In this document: positions 17,491-26,328 of the stretch, piece after piece
Layout of the letters: every line of letters starts with the position of its first letter
Position numbering within the stretch: position 1 is the first letter of the stretch
Notes under the pieces: generated by a model
What the model was told of the DNA's origin: nothing
Database searches by the model: none
The model's input: only the letters and a program-made list of their open reading frames with translations
Origin: Clostridia bacterium
GTDB lineage: Bacteria; Bacillota; Clostridia; Christensenellales; UBA3700
Length of the DNA: 43,739 nucleotides
Assembly (NCBI GenBank): GCA_029068165.1
Contig: JAIEDA010000005.1
Location: forward strand, 1-43,739
Reading direction: 5' to 3'
Position numbers and translations under genes: made by a program

Positions 17491-17543
17491 ATTTTGTACA
17501 AAATTGCTAAAATCTCTTATATTTTGTACAAAACTACTAAAAT
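17491..17543. promoter_or_regulatory. Twin operator-like direct repeats
   Basis: Two 23-bp near-identical units, ATTTTGTACAAAA followed by TTGCTAAAAT (17491-17513) and by CTACTAAAAT (17521-17543). They start 30 bp apart, close to three helical turns, and each contains the palindrome TTTTGTACAAAA. They lie upstream of the minus-strand 125-aa gene. Possible binding sites for an XRE-type regulator (inference). Confidence 0.5.
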
Positions 17544-17575
17544 GCGCGGTCAAAAAGAAAGATTTACCTCTTTTT

Positions 17576-17710
17576 TCAAAGGTCGTCGGCGTCTTGGACG
17601 GGGGCGTCGTCGCCGTCGTAAGTCGGAGATCCGGTGTACGCGCCGTTCACGTCGAAGTTGCTTGACATTTTTTTGTCGAGTTTGTTTTTCTCGCTCTTTT
17701 TTTCTTTCAT
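17576..17710 (-). CDS. 44-aa acidic-tailed small protein
   Basis: The gene is too small for most callers but has a textbook AAAGGAGAAAAATT before its ATG. The product starts very basic (MKEKKSEKNKLDKK) and ends acidic (NGAYTGSPTYDGDDAPVQDADDL in two halves). Short proteins with a GSYTG-like centre and a PVQDADDL end are, as I recall, widespread in Clostridia and of unknown function; I cannot check that here. A hairpin at 17752-17812 lies upstream. Confidence 0.65.
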   Translation of the reverse strand: MKEKKSEKNKLDKKMSSNFDVNGAYTGSPTYDGDDAPVQDADDL

Positions 17711-17751
17711 AATTTTTCTCCTTTTATATTTACTTCGTATTGTTTGGAGTA

Positions 17752-17818
17752 TTGGTAATATCCTCGCTAAATATACGGCGGGAGCAGCCGATTGACGAGA
17801 ATATTGGCAAATTTTGCC
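17752..17818. other. Three-part hairpin in the divergent gap 17711-18029
   Basis: TTGGTAATATCCTCG (17752-17766) pairs imperfectly with CGAGAATATTGGC (17796-17808); inside, CGGC (17776-17779) pairs with GCCG (17787-17790). An adjacent GGCAAATTTTGCC (17806-17818) is also palindromic. It lies between the minus-strand 44-aa gene and the plus-strand ABC gene, so it may be a leader structure or operator. A TATAAT at 17967-17972 is the best -10 for the ABC gene, with no good -35. Confidence 0.45.
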
Positions 17819-18029
17819 ATTAAGTAAATTATTAGTATAATAAAACGGGCTTAGAATTTTCATAGTTTTTACAAAACCCATACTATATTTAAATAATATG
17901 TAAAACTTGATTTGCGGATGGAAAATTTTCTTGATTTTAGGCAAAAAAAATTATAAACTGTACACGTATAATACACACGCGAAGAGAACGATTTTCATAA
18001 AATAAGAATACGGCTTCGTTGGAGGGAAA

Positions 18030-20657
18030 ATGCTTAAACTTACGGATATTAAAAAGGATTACGTACTAAGCGGCGGGGATAAAGTTCCTGCGCTAAAGGG
18101 TATTAATCTCGAATTTAGGCAAAGCGAGTTTGTGTCCATACTCGGCGCTTCGGGTTGTGGCAAGACTACGCTTTTGAACATAATCGGCGGTTTGGATAGA
18201 TACACGTCGGGAGATATGTCTATTGACGGCATCTCTACTCAACACTATTCGGACGTAGACTGGGACGCCTATAGGAATATTCGTATAGGTTTCATATTCC
18301 AAAGTTACAACCTTATTTCTCATATCGACGTGCTTTCCAACGTGGAGATGTCGTTGCTTCTTGCGGGCGTAAGCAAGGCGGAACGCAAAGAGAGAGCAAT
18401 CAAGGCGCTTGAAGAAGTGGGACTTAAGGACCATATCCACAAAAAGCCGAATCAGCTTTCGGGCGGACAAATGCAAAGAGTGTCCATTGCGCGCGCTCTT
18501 ATTAATAATCCCAACATCATATTAGCCGACGAACCTACCGGAGCGTTGGACAGTACGACCAGCGTGCAAATAATGGAGATACTCAAAGAGATTTCCAAAG
18601 ACAAACTCATCATAATGGTTACGCACAACCCCGAGCTTGCCGAGCAGTACTCCAACCGTATCGTTAGGCTAAAGGACGGCGAAGTAGTCGACGACAGCAA
18701 TCCTTACGCGAGCGAAAGTATTTCGGAGCAAAACCAAGCCGATGAAGAACAAGGCGCGCAAGCCGCTGTAGAAAGTCAAAGCGAAGAGATCAAGCAAGCG
18801 GTTGCGCTTGAAGAAGTAACCTGCGCGGACGAGGGTGGCAACAAGAAGAAAGTTAAGGTCGAATTTCAAAAGCGTAAGGCTAAGAAAGAGAGGAAAAACA
18901 AGCTCAAGCTCACTTCTATGTCTTTCTTCTCGGCGATAAAGCTTTCGTTTACCAACCTTATGACAAAGAAAGGCAGGACGTTTATGACTGCATTCGCGGG
19001 AAGTATAGGCATTATAGGCGTAGCTTTGGTGCTTGCCATTTCCAACGGTTTTTCCAATTACGTAGCGAATATGCAAAGGACGATGCTTTCGGGTTATCCG
19101 ATTACAATAACCAGCAATACTATGAGTATGGAAAGTATGATGACGACTTATATGTCGGTCATGAACGGTTCGCAGGAAAATAAGTATACTTCAAGTCAAA
19201 TCGTCTATTCGTATAACTTGTCTAAAATTCTTATGGAAATGATTACGCCCAACGATATCAACGAGAATTATATCGCTTACTTGGACGATAAAAAGGTCGG
19301 TTGGAAGGATAACGGTTACGTGGATAGCGTTTATTACAACTACGGCTACGATTATTCGGTATACAATATCAAGGGCAAGAACGTCGGCAAATCGGGTATG
19401 GCGGCAATGTCCTCCGACAGGGCTTCGGTCAACTGGCAAGAAGCCGTCGGCGATAGAACGTATATGGAAAGCGCCTTTGACGTAATCGGCGGCAAGTATC
19501 CCGAAAGCCCGACCGAGGTTATGCTCGTCGTCGACAGCTCGAATACGATTCTTTCGTCATATTTTGCGGGTATGGGATTCGATGGACTGATAGACGAGTA
19601 TGAGGGAATGGATACGAGCAGTTTGATTTCTCGCGACCGCACTTTTGACGAGATTTTAGGCACTTCTAGGAAAGAGGGCGTAACGTTTAAAGTTCCCAAC
19701 AATTCCGCGCGCTATAAGCAAGCGATAAATCAAGAAACGGGCAGAACTTATTTCGTGGAGAAAAGCTACGACGAAATCAAAGACCTTGGCGAAGAGGACG
19801 GAGTATACAAACTTTCCGTCGTGGGCATTTTGCGACCCAAAGAGGGAAGCGAGTATTCGCCCGTGGCTACAGGTATAGTCCATACTCAAGAGCTGACCGC
19901 TCTTCTTCGCGCCGACGCTAAAGACAGCGAAATCGTTAAGTTCCAACAAGAGTGCGACTACAACGTTCTTACGGGAGAAAACTTTGACAGCGAGAGTATG
20001 TTGCCCAGCGATTTTATGGGCATTATGAGCGGCGAAAGTACCGTTCAAACTTACAAAACCGTTATGCAGGCATTGGGCGGAAGCGATATTCCTACCGCTA
20101 TAAGCATTTATCCCAGCACTTTTGAAAACAAGGCGCTCGTCCTTGCCGACTTAGACGCTTGGAACGCAAACCCCGAAAATGAGAAGAACCAAATAAAGTA
20201 CACCGACAGCGCGGCTATATTTATTGGTATGATGAACCAAATAATTAGAATAATTACTATTGCGCTTATTTGCTTCTCGTCGGTATCTCTAGTCGTTTCT
20301 TCGATAATGATAGGTATCATCACCTACGTTTCGGTAGTAGAGCGTACCAAAGAGATAGGCATACTGCGTTCGTTGGGCGCAAGAAAACGCGACGTGTCCA
20401 ATATCTTCAACGCCGAAAGCGTCATCATAGGTTTCACCGCGGGACTTATCGGCGTGATAGTGACCTATATTTTGAGCATACCTATCAACTTGATTATTAC
20501 TTCGCTTGAAGCGACGATAACGGGTATATGCGCGTTGAACCCGCTGCACGCGATACTGATGATACTCTTGAGTATAACTTTGACGTCGATAGCCGGACTT
20601 GTGCCTGCGAGAATTGCGGCCAAGAGAGATCCGGTTGTTGCGTTGAGGACGGAGTAA
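18030..20657 (+). CDS. MacB-like ABC transporter, ATPase fused to FtsX-type permease (second)
   Basis: The 875-aa protein has an ABC ATPase at 1-225 (Walker A GASGCGKTT near 39, signature LSGGQMQR near 145, Walker B IILADEPTGALD, His switch VTHN). A long charged linker with Glu/Gln then Lys/Arg runs (about 228-296) leads into the permease: one membrane segment near 319-344, an outer domain to about 730, then three membrane segments ending in the conserved KRDPVVALRTE. It follows the MacB/LolE mechanotransmitter plan. GGAGGG precedes the ATG. It is related to, but clearly distinct from, the fusion at 10262; the outer domains do not resemble each other. Substrate unknown. Confidence 0.88.
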   Translation: MLKLTDIKKDYVLSGGDKVPALKGINLEFRQSEFVSILGASGCGKTTLLNIIGGLDRYTSGDMSIDGISTQHYSDVDWDAYRNIRIGFIFQSYNLISHIDVLSNVEMSLLLAGVSKAERKERAIKALEEVGLKDHIHKKPNQLSGGQMQRVSIARALINNPNIILADEPTGALDSTTSVQIMEILKEISKDKLIIMVTHNPELAEQYSNRIVRLKDGEVVDDSNPYASESISEQNQADEEQGAQAAVESQSEEIKQAVALEEVTCADEGGNKKKVKVEFQKRKAKKERKNKLKLTSMSFFSAIKLSFTNLMTKKGRTFMTAFAGSIGIIGVALVLAISNGFSNYVANMQRTMLSGYPITITSNTMSMESMMTTYMSVMNGSQENKYTSSQIVYSYNLSKILMEMITPNDINENYIAYLDDKKVGWKDNGYVDSVYYNYGYDYSVYNIKGKNVGKSGMAAMSSDRASVNWQEAVGDRTYMESAFDVIGGKYPESPTEVMLVVDSSNTILSSYFAGMGFDGLIDEYEGMDTSSLISRDRTFDEILGTSRKEGVTFKVPNNSARYKQAINQETGRTYFVEKSYDEIKDLGEEDGVYKLSVVGILRPKEGSEYSPVATGIVHTQELTALLRADAKDSEIVKFQQECDYNVLTGENFDSESMLPSDFMGIMSGESTVQTYKTVMQALGGSDIPTAISIYPSTFENKALVLADLDAWNANPENEKNQIKYTDSAAIFIGMMNQIIRIITIALICFSSVSLVVSSIMIGIITYVSVVERTKEIGILRSLGARKRDVSNIFNAESVIIGFTAGLIGVIVTYILSIPINLIITSLEATITGICALNPLHAILMILLSITLTSIAGLVPARIAAKRDPVVALRTE

Positions 20658-20703
20658 CGAAAGTTTCGTCAAATCGACTATTCTTTTGTTCGGTCAATTT
20701 TAG

Positions 20704-20733
20704 TTGACAAAAAAAAGATATTTATCATATAAT
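20704..20733 (+). promoter_or_regulatory. Promoter of the cysE-cysS T-box operon
   Basis: TTGACA (20704-20709), 18-bp spacer, TATAAT (20728-20733), followed by the T-box leader. Confidence 0.85.
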
Positions 20734-20744
20734 ACGTATGAAAG

Positions 20745-20974
20745 TAATACGGCTATAAACGGTCAAGAGTAGTTATTCAACTTGGGCGCAGAGAAAAAGG
20801 TCGACGGCTGAAAGCCTTTTCGAAAAGAGATAACGAAGTGCGGATCGTTTGCCCGCGGGGGAAATACCGCGCGTGGGAGTTGCGTTAAAACTCAACCAAG
20901 AGGAACGGTTTTTTGCCGTTCAATCAAAGTGGAACCGCGAGCAATCGTCTTTGAAGACGGTTGCTCTTTTTTAT
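20745..20974 (+). promoter_or_regulatory. Cysteine T-box leader with terminator
   Basis: The leader has the stem I marks GAGTAG, CAGAGAA and GGTCGACGGCTGAAAGCC, the T-box AAAGTGGAACCGCG (20926-20939), and a competing terminator GAGCAATCGTC...GACGGTTGCTC followed by TTTTTT (20939-20974). The triplet TGC at 20839-20841, just after CGAAG, fits a cysteine specifier. Uncharged tRNA-Cys would stabilise the antiterminator and switch on cysE and cysS. Confidence 0.92.
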
Positions 20975-20994
20975 TTTAAAAGGAAATAGGTAAA

Positions 20995-21732
20995 ATGGGA
21001 AAAATTAAAATGGACTTGCAAGCGGCGCTCGATAAAGACCCTGCTGCGAGAAGTAAATTTGAAATATTCTTCACTTACGGCGGGTTTAAGGCGTTGTATA
21101 GGCACAGGTTTGCGCATTGGTTTTATACGCATAAAATGAAGTACATCGCTCAATGCATTTCGGCAGGTACGAGAAGAAAGACGGGTATAGATATTCATCC
21201 GGCGGCGGAGATCGCGGGCGGAGTTTTTATTGACCACGGAGTGGGAGTCGTTATTGGAGAAACCGTACAAATAGGAACGAACGTCTTGATTTATCAAGGG
21301 GTTACGCTCGGCGGAACAGGCAAGGATACCGGCAAGCGCCACCCGACTATAGAGGACAACGTTATGATTTCGGCAGGCGCTAAAGTTTTAGGTCCGATCA
21401 CGGTAGGACATAATTCCAAGATAGGAGCGGGAAGCGTGGTACTCAAGGACGTCCCGCCAAATTCGACCGTAGTAGGCGTGCCCGGACGTGTAGTCAAGTT
21501 CAACAACGTGAGAGTTGACGACATTGACCAAAAGCTTCCCGACCCGATACTCGAGGAGTTCGCAAGACTTAACCGCCGCATAGAAAAACTCGAAGAAGCT
21601 TTGAGCTTAAAGTCTTGCAAGTATTCTATCGTGCAGGAAAACCAAGTTGACGAAGAGCCCAACGACAACGCTATCGAACGTGAAATCCAAGAGCTTGAAA
21701 AGGGATACGACGAGAAGTTGTCGAATAAGTAG
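20995..21732 (+). CDS. cysE: Serine O-acetyltransferase
   Basis: CysE makes O-acetylserine from serine and acetyl-CoA, the committed step of cysteine synthesis. The 245-aa protein has the short N-terminal helical domain of the Firmicutes type (FFTYGGFKALYRHRFAHWFY), then a left-handed beta-helix of hexapeptide repeats with the catalytic pieces IDIHPAAEIAGGVFIDHG and VVIGETVQIG, the loop GGTGKDTGKRHP and GAGSVVLKDVPP. A charged tail rich in Glu/Lys extends past the usual end. It is the first gene of a cysteine T-box operon with cysS 76 bp downstream. Confidence 0.95.
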   Translation: MGKIKMDLQAALDKDPAARSKFEIFFTYGGFKALYRHRFAHWFYTHKMKYIAQCISAGTRRKTGIDIHPAAEIAGGVFIDHGVGVVIGETVQIGTNVLIYQGVTLGGTGKDTGKRHPTIEDNVMISAGAKVLGPITVGHNSKIGAGSVVLKDVPPNSTVVGVPGRVVKFNNVRVDDIDQKLPDPILEEFARLNRRIEKLEEALSLKSCKYSIVQENQVDEEPNDNAIEREIQELEKGYDEKLSNK

Positions 21733-21808
21733 ATTTTGTCAAACGGTCTAAACAGTATAAATGCGAATAGACAGAGCGAATAGTAAAGCTAAAAAAGGAG
21801 TATATAAT

Positions 21809-23200
21809 ATGTTGAAAATATATAATACGTTGTCAAGACAAAAGGAAGAGTTCAAGCCTATCAACGAGGGCAAAGTAACTATGTACAGTTGCGGACCTAC
21901 GGTGTACAGTTACGCGCACATAGGCAATTTGCGTACTTATATTTTTATGGATACTTTCCGCCGCGTACTCAAGTATGACGGATACAAACTCAAAGGAGTT
22001 ATGAACATAACCGACGTAGGTCACCTTCTCTCCGACGGCGACGAGGGCGAGGACAAAATGGCTAAGGCGGCGAGAGAACAAAAGAAATCGCCTTGGGAGA
22101 TTGCCGAGTTTTATACCAACTATTTCTTTGAGGACTTTAAAAAACTCAATATCGGCAAACCCGAAGTTATCGCCAAAGCTACTGACCATATTCAAGAGAT
22201 GATCAAGGACGTGCAAACTTTGATTGACAAGGGTTACGCGTACGAGATTGACGACGGTATTTATTTTGATATATCCAAATTTCCCGATTACGGCAAACTT
22301 TCAAGGCTCAGTCTTGACGAACAGCAAGCCGGCGCAAGAGTAGAGGTCAACAGTCAAAAACGCCACCCTGCGGATTTCGCCGTTTGGAAAAAAGCCGAAC
22401 CCGAGCATATTATGCAGTGGGAAAGCCCGTGGGGTATGGGTTATCCCGGTTGGCATATTGAATGTTCGTCTATGAGCAGGAAATACCTTGGCTCGCGATT
22501 CGATATTCACACCGGCGGCGTGGACGCGATACCCGTTCACCACGAAAACGAAATAGCGCAAAACGAAGCTCTTGAGGGCGGCAAGACCGTTAATTATTGG
22601 GTACACAGCGAGTTTATGCTCGTCAACAACGGCAAAATGTCTAAGAGCTTGGGCAACGTCTACAGGATAAGTCAGCTCGAAGAAATGGGTTACGCGCCGC
22701 TCGATTATAGATACTTTTGCCTCAACGCGCACTATAGGAAAAAACTCAACTTCACTTTTGAGGGAATGGACGGTGCAAAGACCTCTTACGCAAGGCTTTT
22801 AAGTACGCTTTATCAACATAAGGCCGGAACAAACGCCACGGACAAAGACGTCTTAGCCGAATATAAAAAGCAGTTTGACGAGGCGGTCAACGACGATCTC
22901 AACGTACCGCTTGCGCTAGGCGTGCTTTGGACTATGGTAAAAGAACCTAAGAGCAAGGATATATACGAGCTTGCTTTGCAGTTTGACAAAGTTTTGGGAC
23001 TTTCTTTGGATAAGGCGCAACCGCAAGCGCAATCCGAAGAGCCTATCTCCGACGACATACGCAAGCTTGCCGACGAAAGATATGCCGCAAAGAAGGCTAA
23101 AGACTTCGCCACGGCTGACGCGTTGAGAGCCAAACTTGCCGACCTCGGCTACACCGTGCTCGACACTAAAGAAGGGTATACGCTTCGAAAAGATAAATAA
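21809..23200 (+). CDS. cysS: Cysteinyl-tRNA synthetase
   Basis: CysRS charges tRNA-Cys with cysteine. The start at 21809 is chosen because AAAAGGAG lies 8 bp before it and the protein then begins MLKIYNTLSRQKEEF, the normal family N-terminus; an in-frame ATG at 21761 only adds an unrelated extension. The 463-aa class I enzyme shows YSCGPTVYSYAHIGN with the zinc Cys and the HIGH-like motif, the further zinc ligands in HIECSSM and HHENE, and the KMSKSLGN loop. The anticodon-binding C-terminus is complete. Regulated with cysE by the upstream T-box. Confidence 0.97.
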   Translation: MLKIYNTLSRQKEEFKPINEGKVTMYSCGPTVYSYAHIGNLRTYIFMDTFRRVLKYDGYKLKGVMNITDVGHLLSDGDEGEDKMAKAAREQKKSPWEIAEFYTNYFFEDFKKLNIGKPEVIAKATDHIQEMIKDVQTLIDKGYAYEIDDGIYFDISKFPDYGKLSRLSLDEQQAGARVEVNSQKRHPADFAVWKKAEPEHIMQWESPWGMGYPGWHIECSSMSRKYLGSRFDIHTGGVDAIPVHHENEIAQNEALEGGKTVNYWVHSEFMLVNNGKMSKSLGNVYRISQLEEMGYAPLDYRYFCLNAHYRKKLNFTFEGMDGAKTSYARLLSTLYQHKAGTNATDKDVLAEYKKQFDEAVNDDLNVPLALGVLWTMVKEPKSKDIYELALQFDKVLGLSLDKAQPQAQSEEPISDDIRKLADERYAAKKAKDFATADALRAKLADLGYTVLDTKEGYTLRKDK

Positions 23201-23270
23201 TTATCTTAATTCGTCGCTTTGAGAAAAGCGGTTAGGCGTTTAATTATCTAAATTCTTATAATTGAACCAC

Positions 23271-23337
23271 TTACGATAGCATTACAGCGACGGTTACGAT
23301 AGTTTAACACAACGGTTACGATAGCTTACCGCAATGG
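23271..23337 (+). repeat. Three tandem 22-23-bp repeats
   Basis: Units TTACGATAGCATTACAGCG..., TTACGATAGTTTAACACAACGG and TTACGATAGCTTACCGCAATGG follow one another without gaps just after cysS. Function unknown. Apart from these, the cysS terminator and the feo promoter, I see nothing in 23201-23713. Confidence 0.7.
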
Positions 23338-23354
23338 TTTTATTGAAATAATTA

Positions 23355-23385
23355 AAAAGGCGAGAGTATGCTCCCGTCTTTTTTA
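23355..23385 (+). terminator. Terminator of the cysE-cysS operon
   Basis: AAGGCGAGAG, loop TATG, CTCCCGTCTT then TTTT; one internal mismatch. Confidence 0.65.
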
Positions 23386-23605
23386 TTTTCAAATCCATTG
23401 ACTTTCTATATCAATAGACATTTCAAAGAAATATGGCGAAAATCCCGCGATAAATATTTGCGGACAGGCGGGAATAAAACGCGTCTTCAATCAATATCAT
23501 ATACCGAAAAGCGTAAATAAGCCAACGCGTAAGACCAAAAGTCAATCGCCGCAATCCCTTCTTTAAAATAATTTGTAGAATTTAGGTTTTTTGCGTGAAA
23601 AACTC

Positions 23606-23650
23606 TTGACATAGATAATACTAATCGATATAATGTTAGCGTAGGCTAAC
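23606..23650 (+). promoter_or_regulatory. feo promoter with DtxR/IdeR-like iron operator
   Basis: TTGACA (23606-23611), 17-bp spacer, TATAAT (23629-23634). Directly after the -10 lies GTTAGC-GTAG-GCTAAC (23635-23650), a perfect inverted repeat. It matches the DtxR-family box TTAGGTTAGCCTAACCTAA in most of its positions. An iron-loaded repressor bound there would block initiation. Confidence 0.75.
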
Positions 23651-23713
23651 AACATCGCTTATTTTTAGTTCTAAAAGTTAGCGAGCAGTAACATTTTGTA
23701 AAAGGAGAAGCGA

Positions 23714-23932
23714 ATGAGGTTGATAATAGCGCCGATCGGCAAACAGGGAAAAGTAGTAAAGATCGACACCGACGAAAAGACTAAAAACAGGTTGCAAAAT
23801 ATAGGTATCATAGAGGGCGGTAACATTACGCTTATGCAATCTAATTTCGGAGACGTTATCGTCAAAGTAAGAGATTGCAGGATTGCGATGAATAAAGACG
23901 TTGCAAGCAAAATCACGGTAGAGGTAGACTAA
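23714..23932 (+). CDS. feoA: Ferrous iron transport protein A
   Basis: FeoA is a small cytoplasmic SH3-like protein that assists FeoB. The 72-aa product has the family layout: KVVKIDTDEKTKNRLQNIGI, then EGGNITLMQ and a closing DCRIAMNKDVASKITVE. AAAAGGAGAAG precedes the ATG. Its stop codon shares bases with the feoB start at 23932. Confidence 0.92.
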   Translation: MRLIIAPIGKQGKVVKIDTDEKTKNRLQNIGIIEGGNITLMQSNFGDVIVKVRDCRIAMNKDVASKITVEVD

Positions 23933-26328
23933 TGGGAAAGAAAAAAAGAAATAGCGCGAAAGGCGAAATAAAGATTGCGCTTGCGGGCAACCCAAACTGC
24001 GGCAAGACGACGTTATTCAACGCTTTGACCGGCGCGACCGCTCACGTGGGCAACTGGACGGGAGTTACGGTAGAGAAGTTGGAAGGAACGTATAGAGATA
24101 GAAAGGCGGATATAAAGATAGATATAGTCGATCTTCCTGGTATTTATTCGCTCTCGCCCTATTCTCCCGAAGAGATAATTTCAAGAGATTACGTGCTATC
24201 GGGCGACGCAGACCTTATACTCAATATCGTCGACGCGACCAACTTGGAGCGAAACCTCTATCTTACTACGCAACTGTTGGAGATAGGTATGCCTATCGTC
24301 GTAGCGCTCAATATGGCGGACTGTTTGAAATCGAATGGAGAAACGATAGACGTAAAAGCTTTGTCGGAAAGACTGGGCGTTCCCGTCGTAAGCATTTCCG
24401 CGCTGAAACAAAGCGGTATCAAAGAGCTTATGCAAACCGTAAAAGATACTTATAAGACCCAACGCAAAGCTATATCTTTGATTTCCGATACGCTTCTCAA
24501 AGACAGTATTGAAAGAGTCGCTACGCTTCTTGAGGATAGCAAGGAAAGACTTTTCGACAGCGTAAAACTCGTCGAGGGAGATAAGATAGTATCCAAAAAG
24601 TACGCCGCTTTTGAAGAGCAAATCAAAGCTATTAAAGAGGATAATCAAGAGGTTAAGGAAAAGTACGGCGGCAATTTCGAGTCGTGCGTAGCCGATTGCA
24701 GGTATCGCGTGATAAACGAGAAATTCTCTGATTTGATAACTCGGGAAAAAGAAAAGCCGAAAGTTACGCCTAGCGACAAAGCCGACAAGGTGCTTACGCA
24801 TAGATTTTGGGGCATACCTATTTTCCTAGTGATAATGTTGGCAATATTCCATATTACTTTCAGCAGCAACTTCCTGTATCTTTCGGTAGTTATACCTGAC
24901 GGCTCGTTCGCGGACGTAGATCCGATATCCGAACTGTTTGTGGATACCGAATACGAAGAGGACGAAGAGGGCAATATTTCAGGCGCGAACGCGCTAAAAT
25001 CGCCGGGCGTATTCTTGCAGGGATTAGTCGAGGCTTTGGCTGACGTAGTCAACGGCGAACGCGTAGTCGAAGAGGTCTTGGATGAAAACGGCGAGGTAGT
25101 CTTAGACGAAAACGGAAACGCGGTAGTAGAAGTTGTAGAAGAGGGCGGTTGGATACCGCAGTTGCTTGCAAACGCTCCCGATTGGGCGTACGGCGTAGTT
25201 TGCGACGGTATATTAGCGGGCGTCTTCGGCGTACTCTCGTTCGTTCCGCAAATAATGGTATTGTTCCTATTCCTCACGATACTCGAGGATACGGGATATA
25301 TGGCGCGCGTAGCGTTCATAATGGATAGGGCGTTTAGGCGCATAGGACTGTCGGGCAAATCGTTTATGCCGCTGTTGATGTGTTTCGGTTGCGCGGTTCC
25401 GGGCATAATGGCAACCCGTACTATTGAAAACGACAGGGAAAGAAAATCGACGATTATGCTTGCGCCGTTCTTCTCTTGCGGAGCCAAGAGTCCTATTTGG
25501 TACGCTTTTGCCGCCGTGCTTGCTTCGACTGTAGGTTGGAACGAAGAGTTGACGGTATTCAGCGTATATCTCGTCGGTATCTTGGTAGCAATGCTCGTCG
25601 CTTTGCTTCTCAAGAAGATTAGCGGGCAAAAAGGCGTGACGCCGTTTATTATGGAACTTCCGACGTACCATACGCCGCAGTTGAAGAGCGTAAGCGTACA
25701 TATATGGCAAAAGCTCAAACACTTCGTATTTAGAGCCGGTACTGTAATCGCCGCTTCCACGGTAATTATATGGTATCTTCTCAACTTCAACTTCACGTTC
25801 AATATGGTTGAGGAAAGTCAAAGTATTTTGGCTACCGTCGGCGGGTGGTTCGAGTGGCTGTTCAAACCGCTAGGGTTTGGCAACTGGAAGTTTATAGTCG
25901 CTTCCGTAACGGGCTTGATCGCTAAAGAAGAAGTTATTTCTTCAATCGAAGTGCTGTCGGGTAGCGTAGCGGAATTCGTGACCGAAAGCGGAGTTTCGAC
26001 GGCAGGCGTGTTTGCGTTTATGTCGTTCAACCTTCTCACCGTTCCGTGTATGGCGGCAGTCGGCGCGGCGGCAAGCGAGTTGGGCTCGAGAAAACGCACT
26101 TGGTTGGCAATACTGTTTTGGATACTGACTTCGTACGTCGTCGCTATGGTTATCTACCTCGTAGGCGAGTACTGGTGGACGGCATTTATATTCGCCGCAA
26201 TAATCGCGGGTATATTCACGGCATCGCACTTTATTCACAAAAAGAAAGAGGCGATTGCAGTAGCGAAAGCTGCGGCTGTAGCGGTTGCGGCAACCGTAGA
26301 CGACGAATCGGTGGTGGACGAGAAATGA
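23932..26328 (+). CDS. feoB: Ferrous iron transporter FeoB
   Basis: FeoB imports Fe2+ and carries its own G-protein. The 798-aa protein has the GTPase motifs GNPNCGKTT (G1), DLPG (G3) and LNMAD (G4) in residues 1-180, a guanine-dissociation-inhibitor helical part to about 280, then the membrane domain with the Gate motifs (MPLLMCFGCAVPGIMATR and FFSCGAKSPIW) and a C-terminal bundle. Between the first membrane helix and the first Gate region there is an acidic insertion of about 80 residues holding two VVLDENG-like repeats, which I do not know from standard FeoB. Translation is coupled to feoA upstream and to the cysteine-rich protein downstream. Iron control through the DtxR-like box is likely. 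Confidence 0.95.
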   Translation: MGKKKRNSAKGEIKIALAGNPNCGKTTLFNALTGATAHVGNWTGVTVEKLEGTYRDRKADIKIDIVDLPGIYSLSPYSPEEIISRDYVLSGDADLILNIVDATNLERNLYLTTQLLEIGMPIVVALNMADCLKSNGETIDVKALSERLGVPVVSISALKQSGIKELMQTVKDTYKTQRKAISLISDTLLKDSIERVATLLEDSKERLFDSVKLVEGDKIVSKKYAAFEEQIKAIKEDNQEVKEKYGGNFESCVADCRYRVINEKFSDLITREKEKPKVTPSDKADKVLTHRFWGIPIFLVIMLAIFHITFSSNFLYLSVVIPDGSFADVDPISELFVDTEYEEDEEGNISGANALKSPGVFLQGLVEALADVVNGERVVEEVLDENGEVVLDENGNAVVEVVEEGGWIPQLLANAPDWAYGVVCDGILAGVFGVLSFVPQIMVLFLFLTILEDTGYMARVAFIMDRAFRRIGLSGKSFMPLLMCFGCAVPGIMATRTIENDRERKSTIMLAPFFSCGAKSPIWYAFAAVLASTVGWNEELTVFSVYLVGILVAMLVALLLKKISGQKGVTPFIMELPTYHTPQLKSVSVHIWQKLKHFVFRAGTVIAASTVIIWYLLNFNFTFNMVEESQSILATVGGWFEWLFKPLGFGNWKFIVASVTGLIAKEEVISSIEVLSGSVAEFVTESGVSTAGVFAFMSFNLLTVPCMAAVGAAASELGSRKRTWLAILFWILTSYVVAMVIYLVGEYWWTAFIFAAIIAGIFTASHFIHKKKEAIAVAKAAAVAVAATVDDESVVDEK

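Noticed and set aside
17494..17712. 72-codon plus-strand frame rich in Arg
   Set aside because: No ribosome binding site; it is antisense to the well-supported 44-aa gene.
23271..23337. CRISPR array
   Set aside because: The 22-bp units abut with no unique spacers of regular length, and there are no cas genes.
24645..25802. Long open frame on the minus strand opposite feoB (385 codons)
   Set aside because: It lies wholly inside feoB, has no ribosome binding site and no recognisable domain; codon bias of feoB leaves the opposite strand open.
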